Shown piece after piece: positions 52,613 through 61,431 of a stretch of DNA of 64,000 nucleotides. The notes under the pieces are model-generated. The model did no database searches and was not told the DNA's origin. It saw nothing but the letters and a program-made list of their open reading frames with translations. A program made the position numbers and the translations under genes. Source of the stretch: Bacteroidales bacterium (GTDB lineage Bacteria; Bacteroidota; Bacteroidia; Bacteroidales; Muribaculaceae); NCBI GenBank assembly GCA_014800795.1, contig JAAVFL010000009.1, positions 84,277 to 148,276 of the forward strand. Reading direction: 5' to 3'. Every line of letters begins with the position of its first letter. Positions within the stretch are counted from its first letter, which is position 1.

Positions 52613-52652
52613 TGCGGGGGAGGCACCATCAGGGCGCGGTGCCTCCCCGCAC
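52613..52652 (-). other. GC-rich intercistronic hairpin after the major fimbrial subunit gene
   Basis: Arms 52613-52627 and 52639-52652 pair over 14 bp with one bulged G, beginning about 17 nt after the major subunit stop. No T-run follows. Such a structure could stabilise the upstream mRNA or cause partial termination, giving more major than minor subunit. Confidence 0.6.
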
Positions 52653-52668
52653 ATCTGTAATAGGTCTG

Positions 52669-54816
52669 TTAGAATTGGATGTTGTTCACGCGTACAACCC
52701 AGGGAAGTACCTCGCAGGTTACTGTGAAGTAGATATCATCCGATTCGTCGGGGGTATCGGGTGTGGGGCTGTCGGGATCGTTCTCCGGTTCGCGCGGATG
52801 ACCGAGCTTGGAGATAGAGGTTACTGCGAGCTTGTAGACATTGTTGCGTACCACGCAGAATTCCATCGGGCCCATCACGCCGGGCTTCATGTTGTCGTTG
52901 TGACGGTTCCAGTAGTAATAGTAGCAGTAGTAGCCGGCACCGAAATCAGCATCCTTGCTTGACTGATAGAGCGTGAAGTGGCTCTTGGTCATGGCATTCG
53001 CCATACGGGACTTGTTGGCTGATGTCTGCGACGCTTTCCATACCTGCCACAGGTAGTTGGGACTATTTACATCCTGACCGAGTTTCTCGGTGGGGTTTTC
53101 CGGATCGATGATGGGTTCGTCGGTGTATTCCTTGCCATCCCATACGAATGTGCCCATCGAGCCGTTGCCGAATACTTCGGTGTAGAAGGGATCGTTGGTT
53201 CTTACATCGAGGTTCTTGCCGACTACCTCACCCGCTGCGTTCACTACATCGACATATTTGGGAGTGGTGTTGTTCTCGTCTTCGAACACAACGCATGCTG
53301 CTATAACAGCGTTACGCACAGCTTCCCAGGTGCAATAAAGATTGTTGTTGTGGAGGTAGAGGATGGGGTCTTTGGCGGGATCGCCGGTAATCGTGCCGTT
53401 CAGTGCATCGTAGAGAGCCTGGTCGTCGGCGTTGCCGTTGCCATTGAGGTAGTCGCCGGCTATCATCTTGCCTTTGAACACGACACCGGTCGATATACCG
53501 TTTACCTGATTTTCAACCGGGCCGGGGATAAGGTTCTCGGTCACGTAGCGCCAGGGGGTGTATGACTTGTCTGCCCAGTTATCCTTCTCCTCTTTTGCCA
53601 AAACTTCAGATATCGTGTAGTTGGCAATCCAGTTCTCGCCCCTGTATGAGAATTCCGTAGCCTGATCCGAATCTGTGAAAGATACATTGAAGAAGGGATA
53701 GTTCATGTAGGTTTGGGGATCTACAGTCTGGTCAGTGAATTTGGCGTATTCTTTCGCATACGGACTTACCAGATAGTTCGAGCGGTTCTCCAGAACGCAG
53801 AGTGAACTACCGGTGGGGTCCAGGGGCATACCGTCGGCGGTAGCGCGCGGCAGGTAGTAGAACTTGTTGCACATGTTGGTGAGAATCATGCGCTGAAGCT
53901 GAATCTTGATGATGGGTTCCTCGGTATCGGATACGGCACGCTTGTAAACGTCGTATGTGTTGTCGCCTTCTGATCCGTCCTTGAAGTCGAAGCGGGCAAC
54001 GACGCGCTCAACCAGTATGCTACCGCCACCGGTAAGACTGGTGCTCGAGTTGTCGACTTCGTGGGATGTTCCCGCGCTGTTGGCGCCCGAGAAGTCGAAA
54101 GCGGTTGATTCAGAAGAGTAAGTGTCCCAATCGTCGAGATGTTTGGGCAGAAGGCGGGTGGCGATCTTCACGTTGCTCATAAGGAACGAGTTGTCTTTCC
54201 ACGCATCAACAGCCTGATCGCGTGAGGCGACTGGTGCAGTGCAAGCCTCGTCAACCCAGGCCGCTTTGCCTCTCAAGCCCGACTTGAGGTTGAATTCATT
54301 GTCGAAGAAATAATTGCTTAATTCCGCTGTCGGATTGCAAAATACGAAAATATTCACGCTTTCCTTGCCGGCGTTGAGCGTACCGTCTTCCGACCCGTTG
54401 GCGCTGTAATAGTTGCTGAGGTTGGTTTTTGTGATCTTGGCTGTCGCTTTGTAAGCGGTAGGATCGGTTGCGGTGAGAGTGCCGCCGTTTGCTACGGTTC
54501 CTGCAGCGATAAGGTTGTTGGTTCCTGTTTCGGCAAGAACGATGATAGCGGTGCTGACATTGTTCTCTTTGTCGGTGCCCACTTCCTCGCCGTCGTTGCT
54601 GCCGGGGTTGGGATTCGGATTTATGGTCTGACTTCTGGAGCTGGCGGGCGATGCCATCTCCAATGTGATAGACATGAACACACTTTCGCCGGAGTCATAC
54701 TCCTTGCCTGTGTTACCTTCTCCGTTGTCGGTGAGGGGCTCGTCGGACTGGCAGGAAGCGAGACCGAACATAGCGCCTGCAGCGCAGAGGCTCATGAGCA
54801 GTTTGCTGATTTTCAT
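52669..54816 (-). CDS. Mfa1-family major fimbrial subunit
   Basis: The 715-residue lipoprotein precursor (Cys22 in GLASCQSD) is probably the main shaft subunit. Type V precursors are cleaved after an Arg by a protease to expose the donor-strand groove; Arg61 in ASSRSQT is a candidate. The Mfa1-like C-terminal region shows FCVVRNNVYKLAVTSISKLGHP and the last strand EVLPWVVRVNNIQF. It is longer than the approximately 560 residues of P. gingivalis Mfa1, with a large middle insertion (about 400-640). Confidence 0.85.
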   Translation of the reverse strand: MKISKLLMSLCAAGAMFGLASCQSDEPLTDNGEGNTGKEYDSGESVFMSITLEMASPASSRSQTINPNPNPGSNDGEEVGTDKENNVSTAIIVLAETGTNNLIAAGTVANGGTLTATDPTAYKATAKITKTNLSNYYSANGSEDGTLNAGKESVNIFVFCNPTAELSNYFFDNEFNLKSGLRGKAAWVDEACTAPVASRDQAVDAWKDNSFLMSNVKIATRLLPKHLDDWDTYSSESTAFDFSGANSAGTSHEVDNSSTSLTGGGSILVERVVARFDFKDGSEGDNTYDVYKRAVSDTEEPIIKIQLQRMILTNMCNKFYYLPRATADGMPLDPTGSSLCVLENRSNYLVSPYAKEYAKFTDQTVDPQTYMNYPFFNVSFTDSDQATEFSYRGENWIANYTISEVLAKEEKDNWADKSYTPWRYVTENLIPGPVENQVNGISTGVVFKGKMIAGDYLNGNGNADDQALYDALNGTITGDPAKDPILYLHNNNLYCTWEAVRNAVIAACVVFEDENNTTPKYVDVVNAAGEVVGKNLDVRTNDPFYTEVFGNGSMGTFVWDGKEYTDEPIIDPENPTEKLGQDVNSPNYLWQVWKASQTSANKSRMANAMTKSHFTLYQSSKDADFGAGYYCYYYYWNRHNDNMKPGVMGPMEFCVVRNNVYKLAVTSISKLGHPREPENDPDSPTPDTPDESDDIYFTVTCEVLPWVVRVNNIQF

Positions 54817-54868
54817 TGCTGATGATAATTATGAGATTTATATTGTTTTTTCTTTTCCGGGCTTACCG

Positions 54869-56368
54869 TTATTTGCCGACGGTTCCGATGAGATAGGTCA
54901 CGGGATAGTAGTCGCGGGCGGCGGCGATGCGCTCCAGTATGGGGTCGATGCCTGACATTCCGGCGGCGCGGGCGGCCTCAAAGCGGCGGATGGCCTCGGC
55001 GTAGTCGGAGCGGCGGGCTCCGAGGATGCCGCGGGCGTAGTTGGCCTCGGGGGTATTGCCGGCCTTGAGCAGATAGCTCTGGGCGCGGTCGAGATCGCCG
55101 GCTTCAAGGGCGAGGTTGGCGGCGTTGAGGTTGAGCATCGGGTCGTCGGGATAGATCTCCACAGCGGTGGCGAACACCGAGCAGTATTCGGGACTGCCCA
55201 CCGGATAGCTCTGGGCCAGGGTGTAGAAGTCGACGTTGCGCAGGCGTGTGGGATCGGCGGCGTAGACGCGGGCTATCTCCTCGAGCGATGTATATGTCTT
55301 GATAGCGTAGGTCACCTTGTAGTCGGAGTGGCGCAGCCAGGGGTAGATGTCGCGCAGTATCACGGCGTAGTCCTGCGGGAACTGGCGCTGTATGGCGGCG
55401 TTGCGCTCGTCGTAGTCAAGCGGCCCGTCGATGATGTCGAGAATGGCGGGGCGGTTGGAGATGGGCAGCGACAGCGAATCGGTGATCCATGTGCGGAGTC
55501 CGGCCCAGTCCTCGGGCTGATAGTCGCTGGTGACTATGGAGTCGGCGAAGCTATAGAGGTCGCGCACATAGCGGCGGAGCGTCTCGGTACGTCCCTGAGC
55601 CAGACGCACGTTGTTCTGATAGGGACCTTCGGGCGATGCGAAGCCTTTGATGTGGACGCGTGTGATGGTGGCGTCGGTGTCGCGGCGCACATATTCTATA
55701 GAGTTGATGATCTTCTGCAGCTCGGCGGGGTTGTTCATGTAGTCGGGCTTCAGCTCGGTGCGGTTCACCACGAAGGTGACGAAGGCGCTCCCCTCGATAC
55801 TCTTTATAACCGGACCGGCATCCACCGGGGGTGCGAACACGAAGTCGATGTCGACCTGCGGGCGTTCCAGGTCGATACGCGCCAGAGGCACATTGCCGGA
55901 GGGTGAGGGACCGACGAGGCGGTCGGGGGCGTCGCAGCAGTTGGCGCTTTCGGCCCGCATCTCGAGCGAGGAGTTCGCCATCCAGGGCTGGAAGGGGAAC
56001 TCGGCGTCGATATGCGCCTTCCCTTTCTTGCCGGCGCGGAATATGTTGCTGTCGCCGTCGTCGAGGAAGCCGTCGCGCAGGTAGTGGTACCAGCGGTTGC
56101 GTCCGGCGATGACGATAGGTTCGAGCTGAAGGCTGTCGCTGAGGTTGTCGGCCAGGAGCACGGGGGTGAAGATAATCTCGCGGTCGGAGCCTACGTTGTA
56201 GCTGTCGACGGCCATGTCGATGCGCACGCGCACTTTCTCTGCCCCCTCGTCTACTGTCAGATTGATGTCATAAAGCCTCACGTCGTCGCTACTTACCTCT
56301 TTCTGGAAAGCCAGAAGGGAGGGAGCGGTCAGAACACAGGCTGCAAGTATGTTCGCTATCCGTTTCAT
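54869..56368 (-). CDS. DUF3868 / OmpA-like periplasmic fimbrial accessory protein
   Basis: The 499-residue exported protein has a signal peptide (NILAACVLTAPSLLAFQ). The N-terminal domain carries the DUF3868-like EIIFTPVLLADNLSDSL and LEPIVIAGRNRWY. An OmpA-like peptidoglycan-binding segment follows (VHIKGFASPEGPYQNNVRLAQGRTETL), then a C-terminal TPR-like part (NLNAANLALEAGDLDRAQSYLL). It is probably an outer-membrane or periplasm scaffold for fimbrial biogenesis. It lies between the DUF3575 gene and the major subunit gene, as in other Bacteroidales fimbrial loci. Confidence 0.82.
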   Translation of the reverse strand: MKRIANILAACVLTAPSLLAFQKEVSSDDVRLYDINLTVDEGAEKVRVRIDMAVDSYNVGSDREIIFTPVLLADNLSDSLQLEPIVIAGRNRWYHYLRDGFLDDGDSNIFRAGKKGKAHIDAEFPFQPWMANSSLEMRAESANCCDAPDRLVGPSPSGNVPLARIDLERPQVDIDFVFAPPVDAGPVIKSIEGSAFVTFVVNRTELKPDYMNNPAELQKIINSIEYVRRDTDATITRVHIKGFASPEGPYQNNVRLAQGRTETLRRYVRDLYSFADSIVTSDYQPEDWAGLRTWITDSLSLPISNRPAILDIIDGPLDYDERNAAIQRQFPQDYAVILRDIYPWLRHSDYKVTYAIKTYTSLEEIARVYAADPTRLRNVDFYTLAQSYPVGSPEYCSVFATAVEIYPDDPMLNLNAANLALEAGDLDRAQSYLLKAGNTPEANYARGILGARRSDYAEAIRRFEAARAAGMSGIDPILERIAAARDYYPVTYLIGTVGK

Positions 56369-56396
56369 GTTATCGTATCAGGAAAGATGTGGGGGA

Positions 56397-56984
56397 TTAG
56401 AAATTGAACACAATGTTGAGAGCCGCCTTGGTGGGGCCGACGTAGTGGCGCGGACGGTCCTCGGCGATTTTTGTGCCGCATTTGGCGCAGGGATAAATGT
56501 CGTAGCGGGTGTAGGCATATCCCACGCCTATCTCCGCCTCGAAACTCCAGTGGCGCGACAGAATCCAGGTGTAGCCGTAGGCCACACCCCCTCCGACGAA
56601 CCATCCCTGGTATCGGCGGTTCTTCAGATGGCTCAGCGGAAGCCCGAGAATGTCGCGGGCATGGGTGAGACCACCGACATTGTACTGCCCTCCGAGGGCA
56701 TGCACACCCACGAAGTGACCCGAGAAGCGGCGGCAGAACCAATAGCGCGCCTCGGGCTGCACCAGCCAGTGCTTCCAACGATGTTCCTTGATTTTCCACG
56801 CGTTGAGCTGTCCCGACAGATCGAATGTCCACTTGGGAGCCAGACCCACCTCTATACCAAGATTCGGACTGAGGGTGGCGTCTGACAGCAGATTCGTTTT
56901 GACAGCTACATTCTGGGCTGATGTTGAGTGGCATAAGCCTGCCACAACAATGGCCAGGGTTATCAGAAGGGATCTGAGATTCAT
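56397..56984 (-). CDS. DUF3575 outer-membrane beta-barrel protein
   Basis: The 195-residue protein is started at ATG 56984 (MNLRSLLITL), which begins the signal peptide directly; the ORF-track start adds 37 leader-derived residues. Alternating aromatic strands follow AVKTNLLSDATLSPNLGIEVGLAPKW, with GHFVGVHALGGQYN, YTWILSRHWSFEAEIGVGY and the terminal ALNIVFNF, ending in Phe. It is the first gene of the fimbrial operon and probably sits in the outer membrane. Confidence 0.85.
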   Translation of the reverse strand: MNLRSLLITLAIVVAGLCHSTSAQNVAVKTNLLSDATLSPNLGIEVGLAPKWTFDLSGQLNAWKIKEHRWKHWLVQPEARYWFCRRFSGHFVGVHALGGQYNVGGLTHARDILGLPLSHLKNRRYQGWFVGGGVAYGYTWILSRHWSFEAEIGVGYAYTRYDIYPCAKCGTKIAEDRPRHYVGPTKAALNIVFNF

Positions 56985-57111
56985 TTGTGTATAATGTCTT
57001 TGTTTGTGGTCGTTCGGTGTATTGATTGCTGTGTGTCGCGGTTTCTTAGTGTTACACTCTATGACAGCGTGCTTGACTGTGGTACACCCACGCATTCATA
57101 TCTCTCTGAGA

Positions 57112-57168
57112 GTGTTTTTCGGTTGTGCAAAAGTAGTAATAAAACATAAACAACCAAAATAAAACACA
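57112..57168 (-). promoter_or_regulatory. Fimbrial operon promoter flanked by an imperfect inverted repeat
   Basis: On the minus strand TTTG (57155-57158) and TACTTTTG (57128-57135) are separated by 19 nt. An imperfect inverted repeat, GTGTTTTT-CGGTTGT on the left (57112-57126) and the complement of GTGTTTTATTTTGGTTGT on the right (about 57150-57168), brackets the -7 box. Initiation near 57121 gives a leader of about 137 nt. The gap 57169-57353 holds no gene. Confidence 0.65.
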
Positions 57169-57353
57169 AAAAAAATTATCACCGCCGGGGGAATTAGCCT
57201 CTGTAGGGCATCCAGGGCACTATTGCAGGTGATTACTCCACCTCAGCGTAACGCATGAGAGAGAGACTCCCGGGGAGCGCCCGGAAAGGTACAGTCCGGC
57301 AACAAGCACACCGGAATTTCAGTTTGTGCAATTCTTGCTTTACTTCTCCCTTT

Positions 57354-57953
57354 TCACTTCTCCCCCATGGCGGCGAGTAGGGCGGCAGCGGTGGGGAGGG
57401 GGTCGTCGGTGTAGGTGTGGGTGATGGTGAGGGATGGAGAGATGATGTAGACGCGGGGTATGATGGTGTTGGCGAAGAGGTCGTAGACAGCGCGGTCGGG
57501 TTGTGGGGATACGGGAATGGTCAGGGCATTTGCTTCCCAGTAATCGAGAACCTCAGCAGCCGCCTGCGAGCGTGAAATGGCGAGTACCAGACCTGAATGA
57601 AGTGGATCGCCGCTTACCTCGGCGTTGATGGGGAGATCGTCCGATTCCGGAGCATCGGTAGAGAGGGAACCGGGCAGGGAGGGTGAGCCGAGCGATTCAT
57701 ACACCTGCTGAACTACGGGCAGCAGAGCGCGGCAGTCGGGGCAAGTGGTGTCGAAGAAGATCAGGAGGGTGGTATAGCCGGCAAGATCGGCTGTCGACAC
57801 TGCGGACCCGTCGGCGAGAGTGACCGTAAACTCCGGGCACGGCACCCCCGATGCGATGGATACCGGATCGGGATCCTCCTCTGTCACACACGCCGACAGA
57901 AGAAAAACAGAAAGGAGCAGAAGATGCAGACAGATGGTATTTTGCGTTTTCAT
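57354..57953 (-). CDS. Thioredoxin-like (TlpA-type) lipoprotein
   Basis: The 199-residue lipoprotein (start ATG 57953; lipobox LLSACVT, Cys22) has a thioredoxin fold with the active site CPDC (Cys71-Cys74) in IFFDTTCPDCRALLPV. The cis-Pro region is NTIIPRVYII. It probably carries out thiol-disulfide exchange in the periplasm. The ORF-track version begins upstream in the divergent GH106 gene and is unlikely. Confidence 0.85.
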   Translation of the reverse strand: MKTQNTICLHLLLLSVFLLSACVTEEDPDPVSIASGVPCPEFTVTLADGSAVSTADLAGYTTLLIFFDTTCPDCRALLPVVQQVYESLGSPSLPGSLSTDAPESDDLPINAEVSGDPLHSGLVLAISRSQAAAEVLDYWEANALTIPVSPQPDRAVYDLFANTIIPRVYIISPSLTITHTYTDDPLPTAAALLAAMGEK

Positions 57954-57958
57954 GGAGG

Positions 57959-57987
57959 CAAATTTACGTATTTTTTTGCTAACTTTG
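57959..57987. promoter_or_regulatory. Overlapping divergent promoters for the thioredoxin-like and GH106 genes
   Basis: A minus-strand -7 box TAAATTTG (57959-57966) lies only 5 nt before the thioredoxin-like ATG, implying a leaderless mRNA. A plus-strand TAACTTTG (57980-57987) lies 45 nt before the GH106 ATG. The core regions overlap, so the two probably compete for polymerase. Confidence 0.6.
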
Positions 57988-58032
57988 CGAAAAGAACTGA
58001 AATTCAAGAAATCCGTAAAAACAAGCAAAACC

Positions 58033-61000
58033 ATGAAATTTCTGAGAAATCTCATAACTGCCGGCGCCGCCGCGGCAGCTTTTGCCGCATGGGGAGCCGA
58101 CAGCAGTCTGGAAAGCCGGTTCGCCACCCCACCCGATGATGTAAAAACGGGGGTTTACTGGTACTGGATCGAGGGAAACATCACCGAAGAGGGTGTGATA
58201 AAAGATCTCGAAGCCATGAAGCGGGCCGGAATAAACCGCGCGTTCATAGCCAATATAGGCGGTCCCGGAACAGGCGACCCCAACGCCCTCCATAAAGTGG
58301 AGTTCATGGGCGAAGAGTGGTGGCGCATCACTCACGCCGCGCTCAAGCGCGCTACCGAACTCGGCATCGAAATTGGTATCTTCAATTCGCCCGGCTGGAG
58401 CCAGTCGGGCGGTCCCTGGATCAAGCCCAACCAGACGATGCGATATCTCGCCTCCACGCGCCGCAAGGTGAAGGGACCGGGCAAGGTGATCGTCGAGCTA
58501 CCCGAACCTGTGGCTGAGTTCGAAGATGTGAAGGTGATCGCTTTCCCCAACCCGGTAAAGGAGACCGCGGTACTTTCGCCACGCAACGCCAGCGTATCGG
58601 TGAGCCCTGCCGCCGAGGGAATGGAGGCGATGTTCGACGGCGACAACCTTACGGGAATGACTTTTGCCGCCGACGGCGCCACTACAGTGGAGTTTAAAGC
58701 CGGAGAACCCTTCACAGCCCGCAGCATAGTGGTGAGAGCACTACCCTCGCCGCTCTCTACCGATGTGGAGGTGCAGGCTCTTGAAAAAAATGGCAGCTAC
58801 ACCACCGTGAGCCGCTTCCCGCTCTACCGCGTGCGCGACTGGAAGAAGGTCGGTTTCGATCCATATGCCGATGTGGCTATGAGCTTCGAACCTGTCACCG
58901 CCGAGGCTTTCAGAGTGATCTTCCACTCCGGGGGCACACAGAACGGAATCGCCGAACTTACGCTATCGGGCGCTCCACGTGTGGAAAGATTCAAGGAGAA
59001 ATCGCTCGCCAAGCTGTTCCAGACCGAGGTTCCCGCCTGGGAGGAATACCTGTGGCGCGAACAGCCCGAGGCATACGACCGCTCGCTGGGGCTGCAACCG
59101 AAAGAGGTGATTGATATCTCCGACTGCCTCCGGCCCGACGGCACCCTGGTATGGGACGCTCCGGCGGGAGAGTGGATCGTAATGCGCTCGGGAATGGCGC
59201 CCACAGGAGTTGTGAACGAGCCGGCATGCCCCGACGCCACAGGCTATGAAGTCGACAAACTGAGCCGGGAGCATGCCGAAAACCATTTCCACGACTACAT
59301 AGGCCAGATTCTGGAACGGATTCCCGAAGAAGACCGCCGCTGCTTCAAAGTGTTGGTTCAGGACAGCTACGAGGTTGGCGGTCAGAACTTCACCGACAAC
59401 ATGATCGAGATATTCCGCGAACGCTACGGCTACGACCCGCTCCCCTATCTTCCTGTATTGGAAGGATATGTAGTAGGTAGTCAGCACGATTCCGACGCTT
59501 TCCTGTGGGACCTGCGGCGCCTTGTGGCCGACCGCATTTCGTATGAATATGTAGGGGGTACACGCGAGGTGGCTCACCGCCACGGGCTCACCACATGGCT
59601 TGAGAATTACGGCCACTGGGGCTTCCCCGGAGAGTTTCTGCAATACGGCGGACAAGCCGACGAGGTAGGAGGCGAATTCTGGGTCGATCCGCCCTACGGC
59701 GAGATAGAGAACCGCCTGGCAACATCATGCTCGCATATCTACGGCAAACCGCTCACCTCGTCGGAATCGAGCACAAGCGCCGGACCTGCTTACCTGCGCA
59801 CACCCGACGATCTGAAGCCCCGCATGGACCGCTATTTCACCTACGGCATCAACAACACCGTTCTCCATCTCTATATCCAGCAACCCGACGAGCTGCGTCT
59901 GCCCGGCTCGAACGCCTGGTTCGGAACGGAATTCGACCGCAACAATACATGGTTCAAGCATATGGACCTGTACACCGACTACATAAAGCGGTGTAACCTG
60001 ATGATGCGTCAGGGGTGGTATCAGTCGGATGTCGCCTACTTCATCGGCGAGGACGCACCCCGCATGGTAGGCAAAATGGAACCGTGGATTCCTGCCGGCT
60101 ACCAGTTCGAGCATATCAACGCCGAGGTTATAATCCGCGATCTCGAAGTAAAAGACGGTATGCTGACCCTTCCCCACGGCATCACATTCAAAGCCCTCGT
60201 GCTTCCTCCGACACTGAAGACAATGCGCCCCGAACTGATGCGTAAGATCGAGCGGCTCGTTAGGGATGGCGCTATAGTAGTGGGCCCCGCTCCCGAGCGC
60301 TCTCCAAGCCTCGAACATGGCTCAAAAGCCGATAAGGAGGTTCGGAAACTCGCCCGCAAGGTGTGGGGCGACGTTGACGGCGACAAGGTGAAACAGCGCC
60401 GCTACGGCAAGGGTATGGTGTTCCACGGTATGGAGTTCGCCGACATCTTCGGCCAGCTCGGCTATCCGCCCGACTGCAAAGTGCCCGACGGACTGAACAT
60501 CTACCAGGGTCACCAGAAAGATGGCGATACAGATATTTACATACTCTCGAATCAGGAGGGACGGCCCGTTACGATGGATGTAGCTTTCCGGCTCACCGGC
60601 AAGCAGCCGGAGCTATGGGAACCGCTCACCGGAAGCCGCCGCACCCTGCCCGCCTACTCTTTCACGGAGCAGACCACCGTGGTACCTGTTAAGCTCGACA
60701 AGGGGGAATGTGTGTTCGTAGTGTTCCGCGAGCCAGGCGAGGGGGGCAACGGCGATATCGCTGCCAACTATCCCGCTCCTGTTGCGGTTCAGGAGATAAC
60801 CACTCCATGGGACGTTACTTTCGACGGAGCGTTCAAAACTCCGGCTCCCATCCGTCTCGAACATCTTGAAAACCTCTCTGAAAACGCCGCCGACAGCGTG
60901 CGCTACTTCTCGGGCAACATCGCCTACACCACTACCGCCCCGCTGCGCAGAGCCGCCGCAGGAGAGCGTCAGATGCTCGCTTTCGATAAGGTTGGCACAA

Positions 61001-61266
61001 TGGGAAAGGTCTACATCAACGGGAAATATGCCGGAGGTGTATGGACAACACCCTATCAGGTTGATATCACTGACTTCGTGACCGATGGCGACAACGAAAT
61101 CCGCGTTGAAGTAGCCAACACCTGGGTGAACCGAATAGTGGGCGACCTGAACCTACCGGAAGAGGAGCGCGACGTCTACCTCTTCGTAAATCCTCACCGC
61201 GCCGACAGCCCTCTTCCCCCCTCGGGCCTTATAGGAAAAGCAAGGATAGAAGTTAAGAGATTATAG
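58033..61266 (+). CDS. GH106-type alpha-L-rhamnosidase
   Basis: The 1077-residue exported enzyme is started at ATG 58033 (MKFLRNLITA, signal peptide), because the longer ORF-track start lies in the divergent gene. The GH106-like N-terminal region has VYWYWIEGNITEEGVIKDLEAMKRAGI and IGIFNSPGWSQSGGPW. The catalytic region has VLVQDSYEVGGQNFT, LENYGHWGFPGEFLQYGG and SSESSTSAGPAY, all containing candidate catalytic Glu residues. A C-terminal GH2-like jelly roll follows (VYINGKYAGGVWTTPYQVDI). GH106 enzymes cleave terminal rhamnose from pectic or plant glycans. The gene stands alone before a terminator. Confidence 0.85.
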   Translation: MKFLRNLITAGAAAAAFAAWGADSSLESRFATPPDDVKTGVYWYWIEGNITEEGVIKDLEAMKRAGINRAFIANIGGPGTGDPNALHKVEFMGEEWWRITHAALKRATELGIEIGIFNSPGWSQSGGPWIKPNQTMRYLASTRRKVKGPGKVIVELPEPVAEFEDVKVIAFPNPVKETAVLSPRNASVSVSPAAEGMEAMFDGDNLTGMTFAADGATTVEFKAGEPFTARSIVVRALPSPLSTDVEVQALEKNGSYTTVSRFPLYRVRDWKKVGFDPYADVAMSFEPVTAEAFRVIFHSGGTQNGIAELTLSGAPRVERFKEKSLAKLFQTEVPAWEEYLWREQPEAYDRSLGLQPKEVIDISDCLRPDGTLVWDAPAGEWIVMRSGMAPTGVVNEPACPDATGYEVDKLSREHAENHFHDYIGQILERIPEEDRRCFKVLVQDSYEVGGQNFTDNMIEIFRERYGYDPLPYLPVLEGYVVGSQHDSDAFLWDLRRLVADRISYEYVGGTREVAHRHGLTTWLENYGHWGFPGEFLQYGGQADEVGGEFWVDPPYGEIENRLATSCSHIYGKPLTSSESSTSAGPAYLRTPDDLKPRMDRYFTYGINNTVLHLYIQQPDELRLPGSNAWFGTEFDRNNTWFKHMDLYTDYIKRCNLMMRQGWYQSDVAYFIGEDAPRMVGKMEPWIPAGYQFEHINAEVIIRDLEVKDGMLTLPHGITFKALVLPPTLKTMRPELMRKIERLVRDGAIVVGPAPERSPSLEHGSKADKEVRKLARKVWGDVDGDKVKQRRYGKGMVFHGMEFADIFGQLGYPPDCKVPDGLNIYQGHQKDGDTDIYILSNQEGRPVTMDVAFRLTGKQPELWEPLTGSRRTLPAYSFTEQTTVVPVKLDKGECVFVVFREPGEGGNGDIAANYPAPVAVQEITTPWDVTFDGAFKTPAPIRLEHLENLSENAADSVRYFSGNIAYTTTAPLRRAAAGERQMLAFDKVGTMGKVYINGKYAGGVWTTPYQVDITDFVTDGDNEIRVEVANTWVNRIVGDLNLPEEERDVYLFVNPHRADSPLPPSGLIGKARIEVKRL

Positions 61267-61350
61267 AAATCGAGAGACGGGGAAGCCAAGTTGTAAACAA
61301 ATAGAGCAAGGATAGATCCTCTATCTGCAATATTCCCATCAAAAAAAACG

Positions 61351-61376
61351 AGGCTGCCGGAAACGACCGGCAGCCT
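61351..61376. terminator. Bidirectional terminator after the GH106 gene
   Basis: Arms AGGCTGCCGG (61351-61360) and CCGGCAGCCT (61367-61376) pair with a 6-nt loop, with an A-run before and a T-run after. It separates convergent genes. Confidence 0.88.
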
Positions 61377-61431
61377 GTTTTTTATCATGCGTATTCTTAC
61401 TTTAACTTCTAAACTTCTTAACTTCGTAATT

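Noticed and set aside
57112-57168. Invertible promoter (phase switch)
   Set aside because: The arms are imperfect and only about 23 nt apart, too close for known invertase-driven switches; an operator is more plausible.
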